Shown: piece by piece, positions 44,996 through 52,364 of the stretch
Position numbering within the stretch: position 1 is the stretch's first letter
How the letters are laid out: the number at the start of each line of letters is the position of its first letter
Source: Arthrobacter horti
GTDB lineage: Bacteria > Actinomycetota > Actinomycetes > Actinomycetales > Micrococcaceae
Assembly (NCBI RefSeq): GCF_030731045.1
Contig: NZ_JAVALS010000002.1
Coordinates: 186,001 to 250,000 of the forward strand
DNA: 64,000 nt
Direction: 5' to 3'
The notes under the pieces: model-generated
Databases searched by the model: none
Seen by the model: only the letters and a program-made list of their open reading frames with translations
Told to the model about the DNA's origin: nothing
Program-made: the position numbers and the translations under genes

Positions 44996-45939
44996 CAGGC
45001 GCCCCTCTCCGCCGGGGGAAGAGCGGCGTCCAGCAGCACCAGGAAGCGCTCGCGGAGCGTCTGGGCCTCGGCGGAGAAACCGCGCTGATGGGCGACGTAC
45101 TCGGCCTTGCCCTCGGGCGTCTCGATGGGGATGGCCGGGTAGCCCCATTCCGTGAGTTCGTACGGGGAGGCCTGCATGTCCATGGCGCGGATCCGGTAGG
45201 AGAGCTCGAAGCAGTCCATCAGGAATTCGCTCGGCAGCAGGGGAGCGAGCTTGTACGCCCACTTGTAGACGTCCATATTGGCGTGCAGGCAGCCCGGCTG
45301 CTCAAGGTCCCGCTGCGTGGCGCGCGTCGGCTGGAGTTCGTTCAGGGACACAGCATCCGGGGTGTAGAAGCGGAAGGCGTCGAAGTGGGTGCAGCGGATG
45401 CGGCTCTCCTCCACCACCCGGTCCGTGGCGTCGCCGCCCAGACGGAGGTTCAGGTACTCGTGCCGGAGCTGGAACTTCTCCTGCCGGTACACCATGGCCC
45501 ATTCGTGCAGGCCGAAGCAGCCGAACTGGCCGGGCCGCGCGAGCGTGCCGCCCAGGATGATGCGGGCGAAGTCCACGGCCTCCCGGCGGTCCGCCAGAAA
45601 GGCATCCGTGTCGACGACGACGGCGGGCTCGCCGTCCCGCACGCCGGCGACCTCCCGCTCGGTTCCGGTGAGCTCCCGGTAGTGCTTCCAGGCGCGGCGT
45701 TCCTCGGCAGCGGGACCGGCCAGGACGGTTCCCGCGCCGGGGTGCCAGCGGCGCAGCTGGCCGGGCTTGTGCGTGTAGTAGGTGAAGAGGAAGTCCTCCA
45801 CCGGGTGCTTCCGCCCGGTGTGGCGGCGTTCCAGGAACGGTGCGGCGTAGTGGTCCACCCGGGCCGCATGGGACTCGGCGCGCGGCAGCCACTCGTCCTG
45901 AGGCAGGACGGTCAGGCGGGCGACAGCGGGGGTGGACAT
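44995..45939 (-). CDS. Conserved actinobacterial protein of unknown function
   Basis: 314 residues. The pattern HPVEDFLFTYYTHKPGQLRRWHPG, GCFGLHEWAMVYR and LQPTRATQRDLEQPGCLHAN is one I associate with actinobacterial proteins often labelled 3-methyladenine DNA glycosylase, but no helix-hairpin-helix or other glycosylase motif is visible, so the label is doubtful. Several conserved His, Cys and Asp residues suggest an enzyme or metal protein. ATG 45939 has GATAAT 6 bases upstream, which favours it over ATG 45948. Confidence 0.7.
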   Translation of the reverse strand: MSTPAVARLTVLPQDEWLPRAESHAARVDHYAAPFLERRHTGRKHPVEDFLFTYYTHKPGQLRRWHPGAGTVLAGPAAEERRAWKHYRELTGTEREVAGVRDGEPAVVVDTDAFLADRREAVDFARIILGGTLARPGQFGCFGLHEWAMVYRQEKFQLRHEYLNLRLGGDATDRVVEESRIRCTHFDAFRFYTPDAVSLNELQPTRATQRDLEQPGCLHANMDVYKWAYKLAPLLPSEFLMDCFELSYRIRAMDMQASPYELTEWGYPAIPIETPEGKAEYVAHQRGFSAEAQTLRERFLVLLDAALPPAERGA

Positions 45940-45945
45940 GGAGTC

Positions 45946-45951
45946 CATTAT
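45946..45951 (-). promoter_or_regulatory. -10 box GATAAT of leaderless gene
   Basis: Read leftward, GATAAT, six bases, ATG 45939. Confidence 0.45.
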
Positions 45952-46009
45952 CCCGCGTGAGGCCCGGAGGGGGCTCAGGCCCCGGCGGCCGTCCCTCCGC
46001 CGGACCCTC

Positions 46010-46082
46010 CGCTGAAACAGTGGGTTTCCGCTGAGACAGTGGGTTTAAACCACTGTTTCAGCGGAAACCCACTGTTTCAGCG
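46010..46082. repeat. 33-bp palindrome built of tandem 19-mers
   Basis: Arms 46010-46042 and 46050-46082 pair with one G-T, loop GTTTAAA. Each arm contains two tandem copies of CGCTGARACAGTGGGTTT. It lies between the end of the SSI-family lipoprotein gene and the promoter of the gene at 45939. Confidence 0.85.
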
Positions 46083-46123
46083 GGGCCGGAGGGGCGCGGA
46101 CACGGGCGCGGGGGCACGGGGGC

Positions 46124-46654
46124 TCAGGCTCCGGCGGCCGTCCCTCCGAGGAGCGGCGTCAGTTCGTTCCACTGGGCCGTCTTGCAGCCGTCGGTCCGGG
46201 AGAGAGTCAGGCTCACGGGCTTGCCGTTCACCGAGCCGGTCACGGTGGCGGTCTCTGGTCCGCCGTACAGCTGGGAACACATTTCGCCCTTGGCGGGCAC
46301 CGGATCCAGGAGAGAGGGTTTGGTGTTCACCAGGGTGCAGGCGGCCGCGGGGTTGGGGACGGTCGAGGCAGGGTCGGGTGATCCGTCGTGGCACTGCAGG
46401 TACAGGTCCACCGGCTGGGCCCCCGGTTGATCCACCCGCCGGATCTTCAGGCTGATGAGGCCCGGCGCGCCGGTGGGGGAGACGGTCTTGATCACCGGCG
46501 GGGTGGTCAGCCTGGTCGACCAGGGGCCGCAGCTCTGGGTGCCGCTTCCGTCGGAGGACATGGCGCACGTACCGCCCGGTACGGTCCCGCACCCCGACAG
46601 CAGCGCGGCGACGAACCCTGGCAGCACGATTCTCAGGACGGTTTTCCAGCCCAT
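46124..46654 (-). CDS. SSI-family subtilisin inhibitor-like lipoprotein
   Basis: 176 residues. Signal peptide with lipobox LSGC (Cys22), so membrane-anchored outside the cell. The C-terminal 100 residues match the SSI inhibitor family: LYLQCHDG, AAACTLV, GEMCSQLYGGPETATVTGSV and SRTDGCKTAQWNELTPLL, with the disulfide cysteines in place; the reactive bond is expected just after MCSQLY. It probably restrains the cell's own extracellular subtilases, one of which is encoded 1.6 kb away. TAAACT lies 6 bases before ATG 46654. Confidence 0.85.
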   Translation of the reverse strand: MGWKTVLRIVLPGFVAALLSGCGTVPGGTCAMSSDGSGTQSCGPWSTRLTTPPVIKTVSPTGAPGLISLKIRRVDQPGAQPVDLYLQCHDGSPDPASTVPNPAAACTLVNTKPSLLDPVPAKGEMCSQLYGGPETATVTGSVNGKPVSLTLSRTDGCKTAQWNELTPLLGGTAAGA

Positions 46655-46660
46655 GCCGTC

Positions 46661-46666
46661 AGTTTA
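46661..46666 (-). promoter_or_regulatory. -10 box TAAACT of leaderless SSI lipoprotein gene
   Basis: Read leftward, TAAACT, six bases, ATG 46654. Confidence 0.5.
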
Positions 46667-46686
46667 GGCCGGTCGCCTGGAGGCGG

Positions 46687-47130
46687 TCAGTCCCCGGTGG
46701 CGGCGTCTATGAGGTTGTGCATGGCCTTGTTGAGCACCCGGACCTCTTCCCGGCTGAGCTTGAGCCGCGCCAGCATGGCCGGAGGCACGGCACGTGCCCG
46801 GTCCTTGAGGGCCACGCCTTCCGGGGTGAGCTCGACGTCGAGGGCCCGGGCGTCCTGGGCATTGGGCGTCCGTCTGAGGTAGCCCATGTCCTCCAGCCGC
46901 TTCAGGAGCGGCGAGATGGTGGCGGGCTCGTGCAGCAGCTGGGCGCTGACGGCCTTCACGCTCAGCGGGCTGTGATCCCAGAGCGCCAGCATCACCAGGT
47001 ACTGGGGATGAGTCAGGCCCATCGGCTCCAGGACGGGCCGGTACGCCTGGACCACGGTGCGGGAGGCCACCGTGAGCGCGAAGCACAGCTGGTTCTCCAG
47101 GGACAGGTCCTCGTCTGAATTGATGTCCAC
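46687..47130 (-). CDS. OhrR-like MarR-family peroxide sensor
   Basis: 147 residues. LSLENQLCFALTVASRTVVQ matches the N-terminus of Bacillus OhrR, including the reactive Cys (Cys16 here), and HPQYLVMLALWDHSPLSVKA and RLEDMGYLRRTPNAQDAR are the winged helix. OhrR derepresses on oxidation by organic peroxides. No ohr peroxidase gene is next to it; instead a small-protein gene is divergent, across a palindrome. GTG 47130 has TAGGAT 6 bases upstream. Confidence 0.85.
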   Translation of the reverse strand: MDINSDEDLSLENQLCFALTVASRTVVQAYRPVLEPMGLTHPQYLVMLALWDHSPLSVKAVSAQLLHEPATISPLLKRLEDMGYLRRTPNAQDARALDVELTPEGVALKDRARAVPPAMLARLKLSREEVRVLNKAMHNLIDAATGD

Positions 47131-47136
47131 CGCGCC

Positions 47137-47142
47137 ATCCTA
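47137..47142 (-). promoter_or_regulatory. -10 box TAGGAT of leaderless OhrR-like gene
   Basis: Read leftward, TAGGAT, six bases, GTG 47130. Confidence 0.5.
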
Positions 47143-47174
47143 TCGACCGGTCGCCGGCCCTCGAAGAGAATTAG

Positions 47175-47186
47175 TTAGTGCACTAA
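47175..47186. promoter_or_regulatory. MarR/OhrR-type operator TTAGTGCACTAA
   Basis: A perfect 12-base palindrome in an AT-rich stretch between the OhrR-like gene and the divergent small-protein gene; TATATTG-rich sequence beside it probably holds the -10 of the small gene. Confidence 0.6.
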
Positions 47187-47237
47187 TTATATTGCTATGC
47201 TGAGGCGGACACGGAATCCGTCGACAGGGGAGAAGTG

Positions 47238-47462
47238 ATGGCGCAGGAGAACTTCACGCAGCGATTCATGCGGGCCACGGGCAAGCTCCGGGTGGTGTTC
47301 GGCCCGGCCAACCGCAGCGCGCTGGACCACGAGATGACGGAGGAGAACAAGGCCCTCCTGGTGCAGCGCCAGGCGGAGACCCTCCAGTGGGAGACGGTCA
47401 CGCGGCCGGACGGAAGCAGTTACGTGGTGTCCCGGAACCCCGACGACCACTCCTTGCGCTGA
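47238..47462 (+). CDS. Small conserved protein, 74 aa (paralogue 1)
   Basis: ATG 47238 follows GGGGAGAAG. The charged soluble protein shows FTQRFMRATGKLRVVFGPAN and ends VSRNPDDHSLR. The product at 47569 has the same layout (RKFMHLTEKATNLFGPAS ... HYATRKDHEED), so they are paralogues. The gene is divergent from the OhrR-like regulator across a palindromic operator, so it may be induced by peroxides. Function unknown. Confidence 0.7.
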   Translation: MAQENFTQRFMRATGKLRVVFGPANRSALDHEMTEENKALLVQRQAETLQWETVTRPDGSSYVVSRNPDDHSLR

Positions 47463-47568
47463 GTGTGAATCCCCAGGATTCCGGTGCTTTTCCCGTGCTG
47501 AAGTCTTAAAATGCCTCTAAGCGCATGGGCGGAGAGCCCGCCGTCGCGCGAGCATGGAGGTGATTGCC

Positions 47569-47781
47569 GTGACGGAGCGGACCAGGAAGTTCATGCACCT
47601 GACGGAGAAGGCCACCAACCTCTTCGGGCCGGCGTCCCACGGTGACTCCGAGGCTCCCGTGGTCCACAAGCATGATGACTTCGAGAAGGCCTCGGAGGAC
47701 GAGTTGCAGACCTTTGAGATCGAGACCGACTCGCAAGGCCACCACTACGCGACCCGCAAGGACCACGAAGAGGACAGCTGA
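47569..47781 (+). CDS. Small conserved protein, 70 aa (paralogue 2)
   Basis: GTG 47569 is set by a strong GGAGGTGA at 47557-47564. Acidic, His-rich soluble protein related to the 74-residue product just upstream through the FGPA core. It has a 106-base gap to that gene, so it may have its own promoter. Function unknown. Confidence 0.7.
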   Translation: MTERTRKFMHLTEKATNLFGPASHGDSEAPVVHKHDDFEKASEDELQTFEIETDSQGHHYATRKDHEEDS

Positions 47782-47792
47782 CAGGACTTGAA

Positions 47793-47826
47793 CGAACGAC
47801 GGCGGGGTCGCCCCCGCCGTCGTTCG
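47793..47826. terminator. Bidirectional terminator between small gene and lysC
   Basis: CGAACGACGGCGGGG (47793-47807) pairs perfectly with its complement at 47812-47826. Again contains CGACGGCGG. Confidence 0.8.
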
Positions 47827-47848
47827 CTTACGTTCCCTGCGCTGAGCC

Positions 47849-49216
47849 TCAGCGGCCGGTGCCGCCGTAGACGGTCGCCGTGGACTCGCCGTCGAGCCCG
47901 AAAGCCTTGTGGATGGCGCGCACGGCGTCATCCAGCAGGTCCGCTCGGGTCACCACGGAGATGCGGATCTCCGAGGTGGAGATCATGTCGATGTTGATCC
48001 CGGCGTCGGAGAGGGCCTTGAAGAACGTGGCGGAGACGCCCGGGTGGGAGCGCATGCCGGCGCCGATGAGGGAGAGCTTGCCGATCTCCGCGTTGTAGTC
48101 GATGCTCTCGAAGCCGATCTCCGCCTGGGCGGCCTCCAGTGCGGCCAGTGCGTCCGCGCCCTCCACGATCGGCAGGGTGAAGGAGATGTCCGTGTGCGCC
48201 GTGCCCTTGGTGGACACGTTCTGCACGATCATGTCGATGTTCGAGTGCGCCTTGGCGATCACCTGGAAGATCGCGGCGGCCTTGCCGGGGGTGTCCGGAA
48301 CGCCCACCACGGTGACCTTGGCTTCGGAACGGTCATGCGCGACGCCGGAGATGATTGGCTGCTCCAAGGCAACTCCCTCTTTGATGGTGATCTTGTCATC
48401 GGGGCTGGGCAGGACCCAAGTGCCCTCGTTCTGGCTGAAGGACGAGCGCACGTGCAGCGGCACGCCGAAACGGCGGGCGTACTCCACGCAGCGCAGGTGC
48501 AGGATCTTGGCGCCGGACGCGGCCAGCTCCAGCATCTCCTCGCTGGAGATCTTGTCGATCTTCTGGGCGGAGGAGACCACGCGCGGGTCGGCGGTGAAGA
48601 CGCCGTCCACGTCCGTGTAGATCTCGCAGACGTCCGCCTCGAGGGCTGCGGCCAGGGCCACGGCCGTGGTGTCGGAGCCGCCGCGGCCCAGGGTGGTGAT
48701 GTCGTTGGTGTCCTGGCTCATGCCCTGGAAACCGGCGACGATGGCGATGTGCCCCTTGTCCAGGGCGGTGCGGACGCGGTGGGGGTCGACGTCGATGATG
48801 CGCGCCTTGCCGTGGATGGCGTCCGTGTACATGCCGGCCTGGGAGCCCGTGAAGGATTGCGCGACGGCGCCCTTGTTGTTGATGGCCATGGACAGCAGGG
48901 ACATGGAGATGCGCTCGCCGGCGGAGAGGAGCATGTCCATCTCGCGTGCCGGGGCGCCGTCCGTCACCTGGCCGGCCAGGTCCAGCAGCTCATCGGTGGT
49001 GTCACCCATGGCGGAGACCACCACGACGACGTCGTTGCCGGCCTGACGTGCGGCGACCACCCGGTCGGCCACGCGCTTGATGCCCGCGGCGTCGGCCACG
49101 GAGGAGCCGCCGAATTTCTGCACGATGAGTTGCTTGGTGGCGCCGGCGGCGGGCGTGGCGGCCCCGGGCTCGGTGGTCAGTTCCGCTGCGGACAGCTCAC
49201 TGGTGGGCAGACTCAT
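47849..49216 (-). CDS. lysC: Aspartate kinase
   Basis: 455 residues. First step from aspartate to lysine, threonine and methionine. [20 protein letters not shown] binds substrate, [19 protein letters not shown] and [15 protein letters not shown] are kinase-domain motifs, and two ACT domains ([38 protein letters not shown]) mediate feedback by lysine/threonine. ATG 49216 follows AAGGG. About 30 extra Ala/Pro residues precede the kinase core. An internal start for the beta subunit is possible, as in other actinobacteria, but was not resolved. Confidence 0.97.
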   Translation of the reverse strand: MSLPTSELSAAELTTEPGAATPAAGATKQLIVQKFGGSSVADAAGIKRVADRVVAARQAGNDVVVVVSAMGDTTDELLDLAGQVTDGAPAREMDMLLSAGERISMSLLSMAINNKGAVAQSFTGSQAGMYTDAIHGKARIIDVDPHRVRTALDKGHIAIVAGFQGMSQDTNDITTLGRGGSDTTAVALAAALEADVCEIYTDVDGVFTADPRVVSSAQKIDKISSEEMLELAASGAKILHLRCVEYARRFGVPLHVRSSFSQNEGTWVLPSPDDKITIKEGVALEQPIISGVAHDRSEAKVTVVGVPDTPGKAAAIFQVIAKAHSNIDMIVQNVSTKGTAHTDISFTLPIVEGADALAALEAAQAEIGFESIDYNAEIGKLSLIGAGMRSHPGVSATFFKALSDAGINIDMISTSEIRISVVTRADLLDDAVRAIHKAFGLDGESTATVYGGTGR

Positions 49217-49563
49217 GCATGGACCCTTACTGGTCGGGCACCGGGCGGCGCCAGGTTCTGGGGGTGGCGGACCTTGAGTGTCCGTGACGTGCGGCCCGCG
49301 CAAGGCACAGGCCGTCTGCAGCCATTTTATCGCCGTCGTCTCGCAGAGCGGAAAATGTGACTCACATATTGGACGAAAGCCACGTGGCGTCCCGTTCGGT
49401 ACGGATCGGACGGATGTCCACGGGCGCGTCCTCCTCATCCTGTGGCCTGATGCCACTCCATGCGGCCGGGCGTATGATCCGTGGATACGCCACCTGCGGG
49501 CCCGAGGATCCGCGGGACGTGCCACACTTTGGGGCTGTTTTGCGAGAAACAGGTGATGCGAGC
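49217..49563. promoter_or_regulatory. Divergent promoter region lysC / ABC transporter
   Basis: No gene fits. ATGTGA-C-TCACAT at 49355-49367 is a perfect 13-base palindrome and a possible operator. The rest shows no clear structure. Confidence 0.4.
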
Positions 49564-50520
49564 ATGTCCATGATGTACAGCCAGGCCGCTCCGGGCGACG
49601 ATCCGCTGGGGATCGTCGCGCAAGGCCTCTCCCGCCGCTTCGGCGCGGTCCACGCCGTCCAGCACATCGACTTCCATGCGCCGCCGGGCAAGGTCACGGC
49701 CCTGATCGGACCGAATGGGGCGGGCAAGACCACCCTTCTGCTGATGCTGGCCTCCCTGCTGCGGCCCGACGCCGGGACCATCCTCATCGACGGTCGGGAT
49801 CCTTCCCGGGACCCCGCCGCCGTGCGGCTGAGGATCGGCTGGATGCCCGACTCGCTGGGCGTGTGGGGTTCCCTGACGGCCCGGGAGATCCTGGTGCAGA
49901 TCGCGCGCTTCTACCGGATGCCAGAGGCGGGGATCCGTGAGCGGGCCGAGGAGCTCCTGCACCTGGTGCACCTCGAAGCGCTCGCGGATCAGCCGGCCCG
50001 GGTCCTCTCCCGGGGCCAGCAGCAGCGGCTCTCGCTCGCGCGGGCGCTGGTGCACGACCCGTCCGTCCTCCTCCTCGACGAGCCGGCGTCCGGCCTGGAC
50101 CCCGCGTCCCGGGTGGACCTGCGGAATCTGCTGCGCTCCCTGGCGGGCGCCGGCAAGGCCGTGGTGGTCTCCTCTCACGTCCTCAGCGAGCTGGACGAGA
50201 TCGCCGACGGCGCGGCTTTCGTCAGTGCCGGACGGACGGTGAAGCAGCAGAGCGTCCTGGAGGCGGTCCAGCACGGCCGCCGGTATTCGGTCAGCGCGCT
50301 CGACCATGCCGCCCTCGTCGCGGCGCTCACCGGATTCGGCGTGGAGTTCCGTCCGGAGGCCGGGCCACGGCAGACCGTCAGTGTGTTCGTGACCGACGAC
50401 GGCGCCGCGGCCGCCCTGCTGGCCGGGCTCGTCCAGGCGGGGGTGGGCGTCGTGTCCTTCGCGCCTGCGGCGGGCGCACTGGAAGAGGCGTACATGACGA
50501 TGGAAACGGAGCGGCGATGA
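49564..50520 (+). CDS. ABC transporter ATP-binding protein
   Basis: 318 residues. Walker [13 protein letters not shown]-loop region [14 protein letters not shown], signature [19 protein letters not shown], Walker [14 protein letters not shown] and H-loop [10 protein letters not shown]. The type is that of exporters or Nod/DrrA-like systems with a C-terminal regulatory part. Several close ATGs exist; 49564 is taken because AGGTGA lies 8 bases upstream. It overlaps the permease start by 4 bases. Cargo unknown. Confidence 0.93.
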   Translation: MSMMYSQAAPGDDPLGIVAQGLSRRFGAVHAVQHIDFHAPPGKVTALIGPNGAGKTTLLLMLASLLRPDAGTILIDGRDPSRDPAAVRLRIGWMPDSLGVWGSLTAREILVQIARFYRMPEAGIRERAEELLHLVHLEALADQPARVLSRGQQQRLSLARALVHDPSVLLLDEPASGLDPASRVDLRNLLRSLAGAGKAVVVSSHVLSELDEIADGAAFVSAGRTVKQQSVLEAVQHGRRYSVSALDHAALVAALTGFGVEFRPEAGPRQTVSVFVTDDGAAAALLAGLVQAGVGVVSFAPAAGALEEAYMTMETERR

Positions 50521-51695
50521 CGGAGATCATGGAAGTCGATCCCGGGTCCCAGGGTCCTCAGGGTCCGTCGGCCGTGCGGATCCCGGCCCGAGGCTATTTC
50601 GACGGGATCCGGGACGTCGTGGTTCTGGAACTGAAGCAGCGCCTGCGGTCCCGGGGCTGGTACATCATGCTGGGCATCTGGTTCGTGGTGATCGGAGGCG
50701 TGACCTGGCTGACGTGGGGCGCCTGGAACGCGGCGATGAACACCGTCCCGGCCGGCTCCTACGGGAGCACCGCGCAGCACAGCCCGGGCTCGGTCATCTT
50801 CGAGGTGGTCCTGGCGTTCGTGCTGCTCTTCGCCCTGCTGGTGGCCCCGGCGCTGTCTGCGAACGGTGTCAACGGAGACCGCTCATCAGGCACCCTGGCG
50901 CTCCTTCAGGTCACGCTTCTGACGCCGGGACAGATCCTGTGGGGCAAGTTCCTGGCCGCCTGGGTGGCTGCGCTGGCCTTCCTGGTGACCAGTGCCCCGT
51001 TCCTGATCATCGGGGTGGCGGCGGGCGGGCTGTCGCCCGGCCACATCGTGGTCTCCCTGCTCATGCTCGCGCTGGAGATCGCGGTGGTCTGCGCCATCGG
51101 AACCGGAGTTTCCGCGGTGGCGGCCCGGCCGCTCTTCTCGATCGTGGTCACGTATCTGGCGGTCGCCGGACTGACGGTGCTGTCCGTGATCGCGTTCGGC
51201 TTCGGCATGCAGCTGACGCGGGACACGGCGACCGCGATGGAACCGAGTGGGTACAGTGCCCCTGCCACGTCCGACGGCTCACCGTCGGACGTCCCGGAGA
51301 TCTCCTGCGTGCCGACGCAGCAGCCCGTGTTCCACACGGAGCGTGTGGCGTGGTTCCTGGCGGTGAACCCGTTCGTCGTGGTGGCGGACGCCATCCCCTA
51401 CTCCGAGGTCCCGAGTAGTCGCTCGGACATAGTGGTCAATGGCCCGCTTGAATCCATCAGCCAGGGGACCAGGCATGCGATGGCGGGGCCCGAAGCGCCC
51501 TACTCACCCTGTGTCAACGGTGTGTACCAGCCGCAGCAGAGTGGTCCGCAGTACGAGTACCTGAAGCAGACCACCCCCGTATGGCCGCTGGGCCTGGGCA
51601 TCCAGGCGGTGCTGGCCGGGCTGTTGCTGTGGCTCGGATGGCGCTCGCTGCGGACTCCGGCGCGCAGGCTGCCCCGCGGCACCCGGATCGCCTGA
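50517..51695 (+). CDS. ABC transporter permease (ABC-2 type)
   Basis: 392 residues with six or more membrane segments: WYIMLGIWFVVIGGV, then SVIFEVVLAFVLLFALLVAP, LLQVTLLTPGQILWGKFLAA and more, and a final WPLGLGIQAVLAGLLLWLGW. Between the fifth and last segments is an extracellular loop of about 130 residues with two cysteines. ATGA overlap with the ATPase gene. Exporter of unknown cargo. Confidence 0.88.
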   Translation: MTEIMEVDPGSQGPQGPSAVRIPARGYFDGIRDVVVLELKQRLRSRGWYIMLGIWFVVIGGVTWLTWGAWNAAMNTVPAGSYGSTAQHSPGSVIFEVVLAFVLLFALLVAPALSANGVNGDRSSGTLALLQVTLLTPGQILWGKFLAAWVAALAFLVTSAPFLIIGVAAGGLSPGHIVVSLLMLALEIAVVCAIGTGVSAVAARPLFSIVVTYLAVAGLTVLSVIAFGFGMQLTRDTATAMEPSGYSAPATSDGSPSDVPEISCVPTQQPVFHTERVAWFLAVNPFVVVADAIPYSEVPSSRSDIVVNGPLESISQGTRHAMAGPEAPYSPCVNGVYQPQQSGPQYEYLKQTTPVWPLGLGIQAVLAGLLLWLGWRSLRTPARRLPRGTRIA

Positions 51696-51719
51696 GCCGC
51701 GCGCCGTCGTCGGCTGCGC

Positions 51720-52313
51720 TCAGACCGCCAGGCGGCCGGCGAAGGCGCGGCCCAGGGTGGCCTCGTCCGCGTACTCGAGGTCGCCGCCCACGGGCAGCCC
51801 GGAGGCCAGGCGGGTGACCTTGACGCCGATGGGCTTGAGGGTGCGGATCAGGTACGTGGCTGTGGCCTCGCCCTCCACATTGGGGTCCGTGGCGATGATG
51901 ATCTCCTGCACGGTGTCATCCGAGAGCCGGGTCAGCAGCTCACGGATGCGGAGCTTCTCCGGCCCGATCCCGTCGATGGGACTGATGGCGCCGCCCAGCA
52001 CGTGGTAGCGGCCACGGAAGCTCCTGGTGCGTTCCACGGCCATGACGTCCTTGGACTCCTCCACCACGCAGATGACACTCGCGTCCCGGCGCGGGTCGCG
52101 GCAGATGCTGCAGGTGTCCTGTTCGGAGACGTTCCCGCAGATGCTGCAGAACTTCACGCGCGTCTTCACCGCGGTGATGGCCTCGGCGAGCTTCTGCATG
52201 TCACCGGCGTCGGCTTCCAGGATGTGGAAGGCCAGACGCTGAGCCGACTTGGGGCCGATGCCCGGCAGACGGCCGAGCTCGTCGATCAGTTCCTGAACTG
52301 CGCCCTCGTACAC
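51720..52313 (-). CDS. recR: Recombination protein RecR
   Basis: 197 residues. Helix-hairpin-helix [20 protein letters not shown], zinc finger [16 protein letters not shown], and Toprim domain [16 protein letters not shown]. With RecF/RecO it loads RecA at gaps. GTG 52313 follows GAGAGG. It lies 51 bases after dnaX and is probably cotranscribed. Confidence 0.97.
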   Translation of the reverse strand: MYEGAVQELIDELGRLPGIGPKSAQRLAFHILEADAGDMQKLAEAITAVKTRVKFCSICGNVSEQDTCSICRDPRRDASVICVVEESKDVMAVERTRSFRGRYHVLGGAISPIDGIGPEKLRIRELLTRLSDDTVQEIIIATDPNVEGEATATYLIRTLKPIGVKVTRLASGLPVGGDLEYADEATLGRAFAGRLAV

Positions 52314-52364
52314 GGCGTCCTCTCTTCATTCATGTCATTCGTGCCGCCTCGTCATTCATCCCGC

